From the NCBI RefSeq assembly GCF_017794765.1, contig NZ_CP051236.1:3370192-3434191 (forward strand): 64,000 bases of DNA, in the 5' to 3' direction. Below, in pieces: positions 34,905 to 42,462 of this stretch; position 1 is the first letter of the stretch; each line of letters starts with the position of its first letter. Source of the DNA: Nitratireductor sp. (GTDB taxonomy: Bacteria > Pseudomonadota > Alphaproteobacteria > Rhizobiales > Rhizobiaceae). The position numbers and the translations under genes were made by a program. The notes under the pieces were generated by a model, which saw nothing but the letters and a program-made list of their open reading frames with translations, was not told the DNA's origin and did no database searches.

Positions 34905-35602
34905 CCGGGCGCCGATTTCACCGGCAAAACCGATCTCATGGGCAACCACGACCATGGTCATGCCGGCTTCGGCCAGGTCACGCATTACCTGAAGCACCTC
35001 CCCCACGAGCTCCGGATCAAGCGCAGGGGTCGGTTCGTCAAAGAGAAGCACCTTGGGTTTCATCACCATGGCGCGGGCGATAGCCACCCGCTGCTGCTGA
35101 CCGCCCGACAATTCTCGCGCATACCGGTCGATCTTGTCGGAAAGCCCACGCGAGCCAGCAGTTCCGGAGCCTCGGCTTTCACCTGGACGACAGTCAAACG
35201 ACGCACATGGATGGGCGCTTCAATGAGGTTCTCCATCACCGTCATATGAGAGAACAGGTTGAACGACTGGAACAACATGCCGATCTCAGCTCGCCGCTGG
35301 CAGAGTTCGTCGTCCTTCACCTCATAGAGACGGTCACCGCGCAGGTCGTACCCCACGAAAGCGCCATCGACGAGAAGGATCCCACCGGTGAGCTTTTCCA
35401 GATGGTTGATGCAGCGCAGAAACGTGCTCTTTCCGGAGCCCGATGGCCCAATGATGCAGGCAACCGAGCCGGTTGGCACATCGAAGTCCACGCCCTTGAG
35501 AACTTCAAGCTGGCCGTGAGATTTGCGCACACCGCGGGCGAACACGATGGAGTTCTCCGGCACGCCAAAGCGTGCCCGATTTTCGCCGGGCGTGTTGCTC
35601 AT
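34887..35602 (-). pseudogene. Frameshifted, 3'-truncated GlnQ-type amino-acid ABC ATPase
   Basis: Starts at ATG 35602 and reads as a polar amino-acid ABC ATPase with Walker A GPSGSGKST and Q-loop LFQSFNLFSHMTVMEN. Around 35139-35147 the frame is lost: the expected sequence [20 protein letters not shown] continues one base out of phase, consistent with a one-base deletion. The second frame carries the signature LSGGQQQRV, Walker [15 protein letters not shown] and the H-loop VAHEIGFA, then ends abruptly with ARLPFGN, abutting dgoD. The usual C-terminal 30 residues are missing. This is a dead gene. Confidence 0.8.
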
Positions 35603-35673
35603 GCTGAAAGCTCCTTGGCGCGCGGTCCGAATGCGTTGCGAAGCACGCGCAGAGCCCAAGCATCCGTGCGGGC
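35599..35673 (-). pseudogene. C-terminal stub of an ABC permease
   Basis: About 24 codons (ending in LRNAFGPRAKELSA) stop in an ATGA overlap with the start of the dead glnQ-like gene, exactly as an amino-acid ABC permease would. Nothing upstream continues the permease, so the rest was deleted. The short length makes the identification tentative, but context supports it. Confidence 0.55.
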
Positions 35674-35836
35674 CCGCCTCACCTATTTCCACCAGATCGG
35701 CCAGTATGCGCTTTCCTTCAAGGAAGACCCCGAACAGCGCAAACGCCATGGCCCGATCCATGACAAGGTTCTACTGGCACCACTTGTTCAGGAACCGAAC
35801 CTGCCAAAAGACTGGCAGGACACGGATGGCAAATAA
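35650..35836 (+). pseudogene. Unidentified 3' gene fragment
   Basis: Plus-strand frame with protein-like composition (LTYFHQIGQYALSFKEDPEQ, then KDWQDTDGK and a TAA stop at 35836) that begins without a start codon where the permease stub ends. It looks like the last 55-60 residues of a gene whose front is missing, joined to the transporter remnant by a deletion. I do not recognise the family. Confidence 0.4.
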
Positions 35837-35854
35837 TTCTCCCAACGCCAGATC

Positions 35855-36598
35855 TCAGTTCCTCGTCTGATCGGCGAGGTCAAGACGTTTCAACACGTCT
35901 TTCATGTCGCGAATTTTCCGCGCGGACGTTTGCCGCGCCGCACTGGAGGAAAAGCCGAAGCCAACGATCTCATGATCAACCCCGACTGACACGCTGCAGG
36001 AGGCATGAAACGACCGAATACCGGTGGCACGCGCAATCTCGCCCAGATTTTCCGGCTTCAGGCCCGAACCTGCCATGATCTCGATGCGATCGCCCGCATG
36101 GGCGCGCATGGCTGCGAGCGCATTCTGCCCCTCCAGAACCGTCGGAGCGCCGCCGGACGACAAAATTCTTTCAAAGCCGAGCAGAACAGCAAGGTCGATT
36201 GCCGCCAGCCGATCCTCCACCGTGTCGATGACACGGTGGAGCGTGCGCCCCATGCCCGCACTTGTTTCGCTCAACATTTCAAGAGCATCCTTGTCGAGCA
36301 CACCCTCGACAGTCGCCACTCCAAGCACAACGCCTGCGAGCCCTGCTTCCCGAGCGGCCGCAATATCATCCTGCATCAGAGTGATCTCCCGCGCATTGAA
36401 GCAGAAATCACCCTGACGTGGCCGGATCATCGCGTAGGCGGGCACACCGCATTTGGCTGCCGCCCGCATCAAGCCATGAGAGGGTGTGAGCCCGCCAAGC
36501 GGCAATGCCGAACACAACTCAATACGGTCGACCTCACCCTCGACACACGCTTCCACTCCCTCCAGAGTGTCGACACAGACCTCAAGGGTTGCCCGCAT
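35855..36598 (-). CDS. cutC: CutC-family protein
   Basis: A 247-residue TIM-barrel protein of the CutC family. Conserved segments are LEVCVDTLEGVEACVEGEVDRIELCSAL (shortened here to its core VDRIELCSAL), GGLTPSHGLM, MIRPRQGDFCF and ILSSGGAPT. CutC was first linked to copper tolerance, but its biochemical role remains unsettled. The start MRATLEV at 36598 has GGGAGG six bases upstream and overlaps the ROK kinase gene by 17 bases. Coupling to a sugar kinase, rather than to any copper gene, hints at a metabolic role here. Confidence 0.88.
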   Translation of the reverse strand: MRATLEVCVDTLEGVEACVEGEVDRIELCSALPLGGLTPSHGLMRAAAKCGVPAYAMIRPRQGDFCFNAREITLMQDDIAAAREAGLAGVVLGVATVEGVLDKDALEMLSETSAGMGRTLHRVIDTVEDRLAAIDLAVLLGFERILSSGGAPTVLEGQNALAAMRAHAGDRIEIMAGSGLKPENLGEIARATGIRSFHASCSVSVGVDHEIVGFGFSSSAARQTSARKIRDMKDVLKRLDLADQTRN

Positions 36599-37484
36599 CG
36601 TGTGCCTCCCTTGCAAAGATCGCAGCCCCGATCAGTGCGCTCTCAACTCCACCCCGTACAGGGACGAGCAATCGGTCCCTGCGTTCTATGAGGCAGCGCT
36701 GACGCACCTCGGCATCGAGTGCCTCCAGGAGCAGTTCGTCCTGTGCCAAGCCACCACTGACCGGTACGATGGAAGGGTCGATCATATTGACCATGTTGGC
36801 CAGTGCTCCACCGACAATGTCCAGAAACACGTCGACGGTCCGCGTCGCCTGTTCTCCTCCACCGTGCCATTGCGCAAGAATTTCGTAGCTATCACTCTCA
36901 AGACCATGAAGGTGCTCGTGCAGTCGTTCGATGCCGCGCGCGGCGCCAAGCGTATCGACACACCCCGTCTGCCCGCACCCGCATTCAATAGCAGGCAGCA
37001 GAGTTCCGGTCCGCATCGCACTGGCCGGCCCATGCCCCCACTCTCCAGCATTGCCCGTGGCACCGGTCATCACTTTCCCGTCGATAATGACTGCACCACC
37101 AATACCGGTGCCAACAATCGCCGCAAGAACATGCCGGTGCCCCACACCTACCCCCGCCTTGGCCTCGGCAAACGCAAATGCGTTCGCATCGTTCATGACA
37201 TAAACAGGACGCTCCAGAGTTTCACCAAGATCCCCGGCGAGATTGCGGCCCGTAATGCAGGGAATATTGGCACTGCGCGCCAATCCGGTATGCGGATCGA
37301 TCACCGCCGCGATCGAGATGCCAACGGGCGTGCTGGCCTCTCCCGCCATCGCCTTCACTGTTTCAAGAAACGCGCCATAATCGTCCGCAGGTGTGACCTG
37401 CCGGTGGCGGATGACAGGCTTTTCGTTCTCGCCCATGTCGGCAACAACGGTTTTGGAGCCGCCGATGTCAAAACAGCATGTCAT
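36582..37484 (-). CDS. ROK-family sugar kinase (N-acetylglucosamine kinase-like)
   Basis: A 300-residue ROK kinase. The ATP loop DIGGSKTVV is at 6-14, catalytic Asp99 in MNDANAF, GTGIGGAVI at 125-133, and the structural zinc site is His151 with Cys168, Cys170 and Cys175 (CGCGQTGC). The EWGH motif suggests an N-acetyl-hexosamine or hexose substrate. ATG 37484 has GAAAGGG upstream. It overlaps cutC. No nag or nan genes are adjacent, so the sugar is unknown. Confidence 0.87.
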   Translation of the reverse strand: MTCCFDIGGSKTVVADMGENEKPVIRHRQVTPADDYGAFLETVKAMAGEASTPVGISIAAVIDPHTGLARSANIPCITGRNLAGDLGETLERPVYVMNDANAFAFAEAKAGVGVGHRHVLAAIVGTGIGGAVIIDGKVMTGATGNAGEWGHGPASAMRTGTLLPAIECGCGQTGCVDTLGAARGIERLHEHLHGLESDSYEILAQWHGGGEQATRTVDVFLDIVGGALANMVNMIDPSIVPVSGGLAQDELLLEALDAEVRQRCLIERRDRLLVPVRGGVESALIGAAIFAREAHDAGNP

Positions 37485-37534
37485 ATCAGCCCTTTCGTGT
37501 TGGCCGAACTTCGGTGGAGCAGGCCATTTCCTTC

Positions 37535-38866
37535 TCAGGTCTCCTCCAGAGAGAGTTTGCCCTCGACAAGGAACCGAAAGCGGCCACGACCACATTTGTC
37601 GATGACGATACCTGCTCCGCGCTCGCTCAAACGTCGTTGAAGCAACAACAGCCGCGCCTCCAGATTGTCGATGTAGTCGGGCAATCTCAGCGCTGGATCG
37701 AGACGGAGTTCCCGATTGGTGAACGCGACACGCCCACTCTGCGCATGTTCCCGCGCAAGCTTCCAGAGGATAGCACCCGCCACGCCACGAATGATGTAGA
37801 CATCGTCGACAAAGACCGAATTGTCGATCCTGTAATGACGGAGCCGAATGGCCTTGCCACCGGCATCACTTCCTGGAAGAGCCGGCTGCGCGCGCTCGGC
37901 AGTCTCGTCTTTCTGCAATAGCGCAACCCGCGCAGACACAAGCTCCGCAATCAGGGTCAGCGCATCCTCTTCGTCATAGCCAAACTGGTTGGGCTCTGTG
38001 CTTTCGGCAAACAGCACCCCCATCGTCTGGTCTTCACACAGAATGGGAACGGCAATCTGGCTCTGCGGTGCCTCAAGACCCGGGAAGGCGATGGCATTGG
38101 CACATGCCCACTCCAGCCCGGCCGCCCTGGCACTGTCCAGAACGGCAGCGCGATAGGTATATTGCGACGTCATATGCCCAATGCGAATGGGAACGCGCTG
38201 TGCGGCTGCGACCCCGATCACGCCATCCCCGAGGCCAACTTCGGAACCGATGCCGGAGAAGGGATAGCCACGCGAACTGACCGTGTAGAGGCGGTTGGAG
38301 ATCTGGTCGAGCATCAACACCATGGCGTGCTCGATCCCGAAATGCTGCTGCAGACAGGCGAGCAGCGTATCGAACAATTCCCCCATCTCAGAGGCTCGTG
38401 AAAACTGCTCGCAGCTACGCCGTGCGGCCGCCAGTGCATTGCGCTTCGTGGGCCGGGCCATCACCTCGCTTGCGACCGGCTCTATCTCACGCACACGAAA
38501 AACATCGGAACCAAGCAGACGGAAAACATCCTGCATGCCGCTATGCGAGGCAATTCCTGCAAGCTTGGCACGCATGATCTCAAACAGTGGACCGCTCGTC
38601 TGCGTTTCCAGATATTCCAGCGTGAGGCGATACTGCGCATTCGTATCCGGGTCGACAACAGTGACGGAAGCCAGTCTGGTCGCGAGCAGATTGCGGCGGG
38701 TCTTGTTGAAGAACTGATAGGACAGTGCAACGTGATCGGGATCGACATACTGCACATGTGAAATCAAAGATACATTGGGGATACCGTCAACGTCAGCCGT
38801 GGCAAGTATCGAAGGAACGATGCCCTCAAGCGCGTTGCGTATCTCGGGAAGCCTAAGTGTCATCAT
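37535..38866 (-). CDS. Split-barrel + GAF + winged-helix protein
   Basis: A 443-residue multidomain protein. Residues 1-125 resemble a pyridoxamine-phosphate-oxidase-like flavin split barrel (SILATADVDGIPNVSLISHV). Residues about 155-320 form a GAF domain (MVLMLDQISNRLYTVSSRGY, VGLGDGVIGVAA, PILCEDQTMGVLFAE). Residues about 345-440 look like a winged-helix DNA-binding domain of the OmpR type (VFTNREL-like turn, LPDYIDNLEARLLLLQRRL, GRGRFRF). It could be a redox- or ligand-sensing transcription factor. Its start overlaps the stop of the upstream split-barrel gene as ATGA. The GAF call is firm; the other two are moderate. Confidence 0.68.
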   Translation of the reverse strand: MMTLRLPEIRNALEGIVPSILATADVDGIPNVSLISHVQYVDPDHVALSYQFFNKTRRNLLATRLASVTVVDPDTNAQYRLTLEYLETQTSGPLFEIMRAKLAGIASHSGMQDVFRLLGSDVFRVREIEPVASEVMARPTKRNALAAARRSCEQFSRASEMGELFDTLLACLQQHFGIEHAMVLMLDQISNRLYTVSSRGYPFSGIGSEVGLGDGVIGVAAAQRVPIRIGHMTSQYTYRAAVLDSARAAGLEWACANAIAFPGLEAPQSQIAVPILCEDQTMGVLFAESTEPNQFGYDEEDALTLIAELVSARVALLQKDETAERAQPALPGSDAGGKAIRLRHYRIDNSVFVDDVYIIRGVAGAILWKLAREHAQSGRVAFTNRELRLDPALRLPDYIDNLEARLLLLQRRLSERGAGIVIDKCGRGRFRFLVEGKLSLEET

Positions 38867-39471
38867 TTGCGCAGTTCCGCCCCAGCCCCCGGTCCCGGGG
38901 TCTGCACAAACGCGGCAACTGGATCAAAATCGAGCGCGACGAGATCGCCCACGTCGACCGCACAATACGCTTCGGTGAAGCTGCGGGCATAATCCACATC
39001 GCGAAGTTCCTGCTCGAGTCCAGCCAACTGCTCCACCGCAGCCTGCCTGTCGCTCAATGAGGGTTCACCAGTGGCAGCGTTGATCCCCTTGATCTGGATG
39101 GATCGATGGGTAAGCGGTTGACTGAAGGTGACAGCGACCGGAGCGCCCCGATCCGCTGCGGCAAGTAGCGCATGACTGCTTCTGCGCAACAGGAGGATGC
39201 GCATGCGCCCGTCTTCCAGGACACGACACGCGCAACCCTGACCGCTCAGTGGAACATTGCCCCTGCCCCCGACCGCGATAATCACACTGACACCGCTCTG
39301 ACAGAACTCAGCAAGTTCAGCCGTCAGAACGCTGCCCGAACCAAGATCGTCCTTGCAGGCGCTGAGCGCCTCCAACTCGGCTTCAGGAGAATGAGGGCGC
39401 TGGGCGCGCGGCATGTCTGGTTTCGCTTTCCCTGGATCGCTTGAGGGATGCAGGCCCATCCCGACGCGCAT
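38863..39471 (-). CDS. Pyridoxamine 5'-phosphate oxidase-like split-barrel protein
   Basis: A 202-residue protein whose core (about residues 45-135: VSVIIAVGGRGNVPLSGQG, CRVLEDGRMRILLLRRSSH, GAPVAVTFSQPLTHRSIQIKG) fits the FMN-binding split-barrel fold. The C-terminal helices end in a Gly/Pro-rich tail. It is translationally coupled to the split-barrel/GAF/winged-helix gene by ATGA. Together they look like a two-gene sensing module. No nucleotide- or heme-specific residue can be assigned by eye. An alternative start is ATG 39459. Confidence 0.62.
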   Translation of the reverse strand: MRVGMGLHPSSDPGKAKPDMPRAQRPHSPEAELEALSACKDDLGSGSVLTAELAEFCQSGVSVIIAVGGRGNVPLSGQGCACRVLEDGRMRILLLRRSSHALLAAADRGAPVAVTFSQPLTHRSIQIKGINAATGEPSLSDRQAAVEQLAGLEQELRDVDYARSFTEAYCAVDVGDLVALDFDPVAAFVQTPGPGAGAELRK

Positions 39472-39803
39472 GAAGGCTATTTAGCATTTTTTTATGATCT
39501 CTTGCAGCTAGATTTAGCAGGCTCCGGAAATCCCGGTGAACTATTCGACTGGTCATTCGCTGCCGCGTTCATGGCAACGTCAGCAGCGATCAACCCGAAG
39601 CAACCGCAAGGAAGAAGCGCGAAGACGGACGCCAAAACTTGGCGCGGGGATACGCCGATACGGGAACGGGTCTGAACCCTTCCCTGACCACCGCCCCCGA
39701 ATGTCTGAGCGCTGGTTCCAAGCTGTTGTGTGCGGAGTAGCGGCCAAAGACGGTGCGTCTCTCCCGCATGGGACACCGAAATAGTTCAACCAGGATAAGC
39801 AAG
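39472..39803. other. Intergenic region, no recognised gene
   Basis: About 330 bases between the divergent split-barrel gene and the FAD oxidoreductase gene. Short open frames exist on both strands but lack similarity or ribosome sites. The AT-rich left end probably holds the promoter of the split-barrel pair. Confidence 0.4.
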
Positions 39804-41204
39804 ATGAATTATCTCATTCGTCCAGAAACGGATTTATCCGACGCGGCAGGGCTTCGCCTGAAGCCGCTTCTGACGCAGGTTAAGGGCAAGCCCATCCGAC
39901 CTTCGGATGCTGAATATGAGCAGGCTCGGATACTCGCGAACAACAACTGGGACCACCAACCCGCATTGATCATGCGGGTGGCCGACGTACACGATGTGGC
40001 GCTCACCCTACGCTTTGCCCGGGAACAGGGCATCGAAATAGCGGTTCGAAGCGGGGGACACTCCACATGCGGCCATGGCTCCTGTTCCGGCGGCATCGTG
40101 ATCGATCTGCGCGACCTGAACGCGCTTGAATTCGCACAGGATCAAAGCTGGGTCTGGGCTGGCGCCGGGCTCACGGCTGGCGAGGTTACTGCCGAGGTCG
40201 AAAAGCGCAAGCTTATCGTTGGTTTTGGGGACGCGGCCACGGTCGGCATTGGTGGGCTCACGCTCGGTGGCGGCATAGGATACATGGTCCGCAAGCACGG
40301 CCTGACAATCGATTCCGTCCTTGCCTTCGAGGTGGTTACAGCCGCAGGTGAAGTCCTGATTGCTGACGCCGACAATCATCCTGACCTGTTCTGGGCCCTC
40401 AGAGGCGGCGGCGGCAATTTCGGTGTCGTGACACGCTTCAAATACCGACTTCATCCACTTCCCGACTTCACTGGCGGACCGCTCATTCTGCCCGTAACGC
40501 CCGAGACACTGACCGGTTTCGTAGCAGCAGCGGAGGCAGCCCCTGATGAACTTTCAACGATTGCGATGGTGATGCCGGCACCTCCCATGCCCTTTTTGCC
40601 GCCCGAAATGGTTGGAAAAACGGTTCTCATGGGGATGATGGCCTTCGCGGGACCGGCCGATCAGGCTGAGAAGGCGCTCGCTCCCTTCAGAGCGCTGGCG
40701 AAGCCGATAGCAGATCTTGTGGGCCCAGCCCCCTACAGCTCGATGTACATGCCCGACGACCCGATCCTCCATCAGTCGGTCTCCATACGCACCACCTTCA
40801 TGGACGGGGTCACAAAGGCGCAGGCGGAGAAGATGCTTGAGCTGATTGAAGGCAACGACGCCCCTCTGCGTATGATCCAGGTCAGGGTGCTGGGTGGAGC
40901 TGCAGCCCGCGTCGCGCCGGAAGCAACCGCTTTCGCGCATCGGCAAAGAAAGATCATGACGGTGTTTCTGGCCATCGATAGTCCAGAGACACTGGCGCGA
41001 AATGAAGAATGGGTCTCTCGGTGTCTGAAGGAACTGGCCGAAAACGACCTCGGCGCATATGTGAACTTCCTCGCCGACGAGGGTGCGCAGCGCATCCGCC
41101 AAGCATATCCCGAGGCAACCTGGAACCGCCTGCGGCAAATCAAACACCGATATGACCCGGACAATATCTTCCGGCTCAATCAGAATATTCCGCCCGCTGT
41201 TTAA
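39804..41204 (+). CDS. FAD-linked oxidoreductase, berberine-bridge-enzyme type
   Basis: A 466-residue FAD_binding_4/BBE oxidase. The FAD is expected to be covalently attached at His86 in RSGGHSTCGHG. In bicovalent relatives a second link is made to a Cys in a G-x-C-x-T-V-G motif; here that position is Ala144 (GDAATVGIGG), so only a single covalent bond is predicted. LRGGGGNFGVVT and the C-terminal BBE motif HRYDPDNIFRLNQNI are present. Such enzymes oxidise sugars or aromatic alcohols with oxygen. The substrate is unknown. ATG 39804 follows AGGATAAGCAAG. Confidence 0.85.
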   Translation: MNYLIRPETDLSDAAGLRLKPLLTQVKGKPIRPSDAEYEQARILANNNWDHQPALIMRVADVHDVALTLRFAREQGIEIAVRSGGHSTCGHGSCSGGIVIDLRDLNALEFAQDQSWVWAGAGLTAGEVTAEVEKRKLIVGFGDAATVGIGGLTLGGGIGYMVRKHGLTIDSVLAFEVVTAAGEVLIADADNHPDLFWALRGGGGNFGVVTRFKYRLHPLPDFTGGPLILPVTPETLTGFVAAAEAAPDELSTIAMVMPAPPMPFLPPEMVGKTVLMGMMAFAGPADQAEKALAPFRALAKPIADLVGPAPYSSMYMPDDPILHQSVSIRTTFMDGVTKAQAEKMLELIEGNDAPLRMIQVRVLGGAAARVAPEATAFAHRQRKIMTVFLAIDSPETLARNEEWVSRCLKELAENDLGAYVNFLADEGAQRIRQAYPEATWNRLRQIKHRYDPDNIFRLNQNIPPAV

Positions 41205-41225
41205 AATCAGGACGGATCAATCGTA

Positions 41226-41265
41226 TCCGGCGTCGGGGCCCTCCTCCGGCGCCGGAGTTTTTCTC
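41226..41265 (+). terminator. Likely terminator between the FAD oxidoreductase and opgC
   Basis: GC-rich dyad ending in ctccggcgccggag (41244-41257) followed by TTTTTCTC. It lies in the short gap between two convergent genes and best serves the plus-strand gene. Confidence 0.55.
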
Positions 41266-41274
41266 GCTTTTTGG

Positions 41275-42453
41275 TCAAGCGCCCTCGCGGAGACGCTCTT
41301 TCTCGGGCGGGCTTGGCATGAATTTGCGTTCTGCTGCGCGTCGCGCTTCCTTTCGTTCCGCCTTCTGCCTGGATAGGAAAAGGGCGACCGCGTATTGCAG
41401 GCCAATCCCGACAGTCAGCAACACGGCGTCAGAAACGAAACCGGTTTCAAAGCGCAATCGCAGGATCTGCAGCACAATCGCCAAAACCGACCCTGAAGCG
41501 AAAACGGCGAGACCGTTCCTGCCCATCAGCTCGATCGGCCGGAAAACCGGCCATTGAAAGGCCTTGATCACCCAGGCAACGTTGGTCAGGACATAAGCAA
41601 GCGCAAGGGCATGCAGAAGCCGCGGCAACGCCAGAAAGGTCTTGTCAAAGCCCGCAATGAAGAATGGCAGAAACTTGCGCCCTGGCAGCGCACCCGCCTT
41701 GAGCAACACCCAGATGCAGGAGAATGCCAGAAACGCGACGCATAGCCAGAACAGCCACGCGCGATAAGGTACGAGCTTTCTTCCCTCAAGCATGCACAGG
41801 CCGCCCGCAATTCCCACAGCGTAGATCAGTTGCCAGGCTACCGGATTGAAGAACCAGCCCCCCGGATTCGGGTAGTTTGGCAAATTCAGGCGAAAGGTGC
41901 CTGCAAGTAGCCAGACAACAACTGCAGCTCCGATTAACGCGAGCGGGCTGCGCAGACCGATCATGATGTAAAACGGCGAAGCAAGCAGAAGCACGGCGTA
42001 GAGCGGGAGGATATTGAAGTAGCCAAGCTGATGGCCCAGAAGTGGCACGCCGACCATGGTCTGCAATGGTTTTGTGAGAAGCGGTCCGAAATTGATCCGG
42101 CCGAGCATCTCGAACACGCCGAAATACAGCGCTCCACCGGCAACCAGCGCAATGGCCAGAAGTGACGACACGATGTGCGTGACGTAGAGCAGCCCCGCGC
42201 GCCGCCAGACCTTCATGCAGGACGAAAGGAATGCTCCCTCGCGAAAGCCGCGCGAATAGGCGAGCCCCACGGCAATACCGGACATGAGAACAAAAGCCTC
42301 GGCTGCGTCCGAAAAGCCGAAATTGCGGGAAGTCAAATTCTCATAAAGATTTCCCGGCACATGGTTGATGAAGATCGTGATCAGGGCGAGACCACGAAAC
42401 ACGTCCAGGCGCTGGTCACGGCCAACGCTTGCGGGGATGAAGGGGGCGTTCAT
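41275..42453 (-). CDS. opgC: OpgC-type glucan succinyltransferase
   Basis: A 392-residue inner-membrane acyltransferase with about ten hydrophobic helices. The N-terminal RDQRLDVFRGLALITIFINH and SDAAEAFVLMSGIAVGLAY are the OpgC/acyltransferase-3-like signature with the catalytic His. OpgC adds succinyl groups to osmoregulated periplasmic glucans. It is the last gene of opgG-opgH-opgC, nine bases after the opgH stop. The C-terminus is a charged cytoplasmic tail. Confidence 0.88.
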   Translation of the reverse strand: MNAPFIPASVGRDQRLDVFRGLALITIFINHVPGNLYENLTSRNFGFSDAAEAFVLMSGIAVGLAYSRGFREGAFLSSCMKVWRRAGLLYVTHIVSSLLAIALVAGGALYFGVFEMLGRINFGPLLTKPLQTMVGVPLLGHQLGYFNILPLYAVLLLASPFYIMIGLRSPLALIGAAVVVWLLAGTFRLNLPNYPNPGGWFFNPVAWQLIYAVGIAGGLCMLEGRKLVPYRAWLFWLCVAFLAFSCIWVLLKAGALPGRKFLPFFIAGFDKTFLALPRLLHALALAYVLTNVAWVIKAFQWPVFRPIELMGRNGLAVFASGSVLAIVLQILRLRFETGFVSDAVLLTVGIGLQYAVALFLSRQKAERKEARRAAERKFMPSPPEKERLREGA

Positions 42454-42462
42454 GGGGCAGCC

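Noticed and set aside
36005-37640. Plus-strand open frames opposite cutC and the ROK kinase
   Set aside because: The minus strand carries full catalytic motifs of both enzymes; the plus frames have none.
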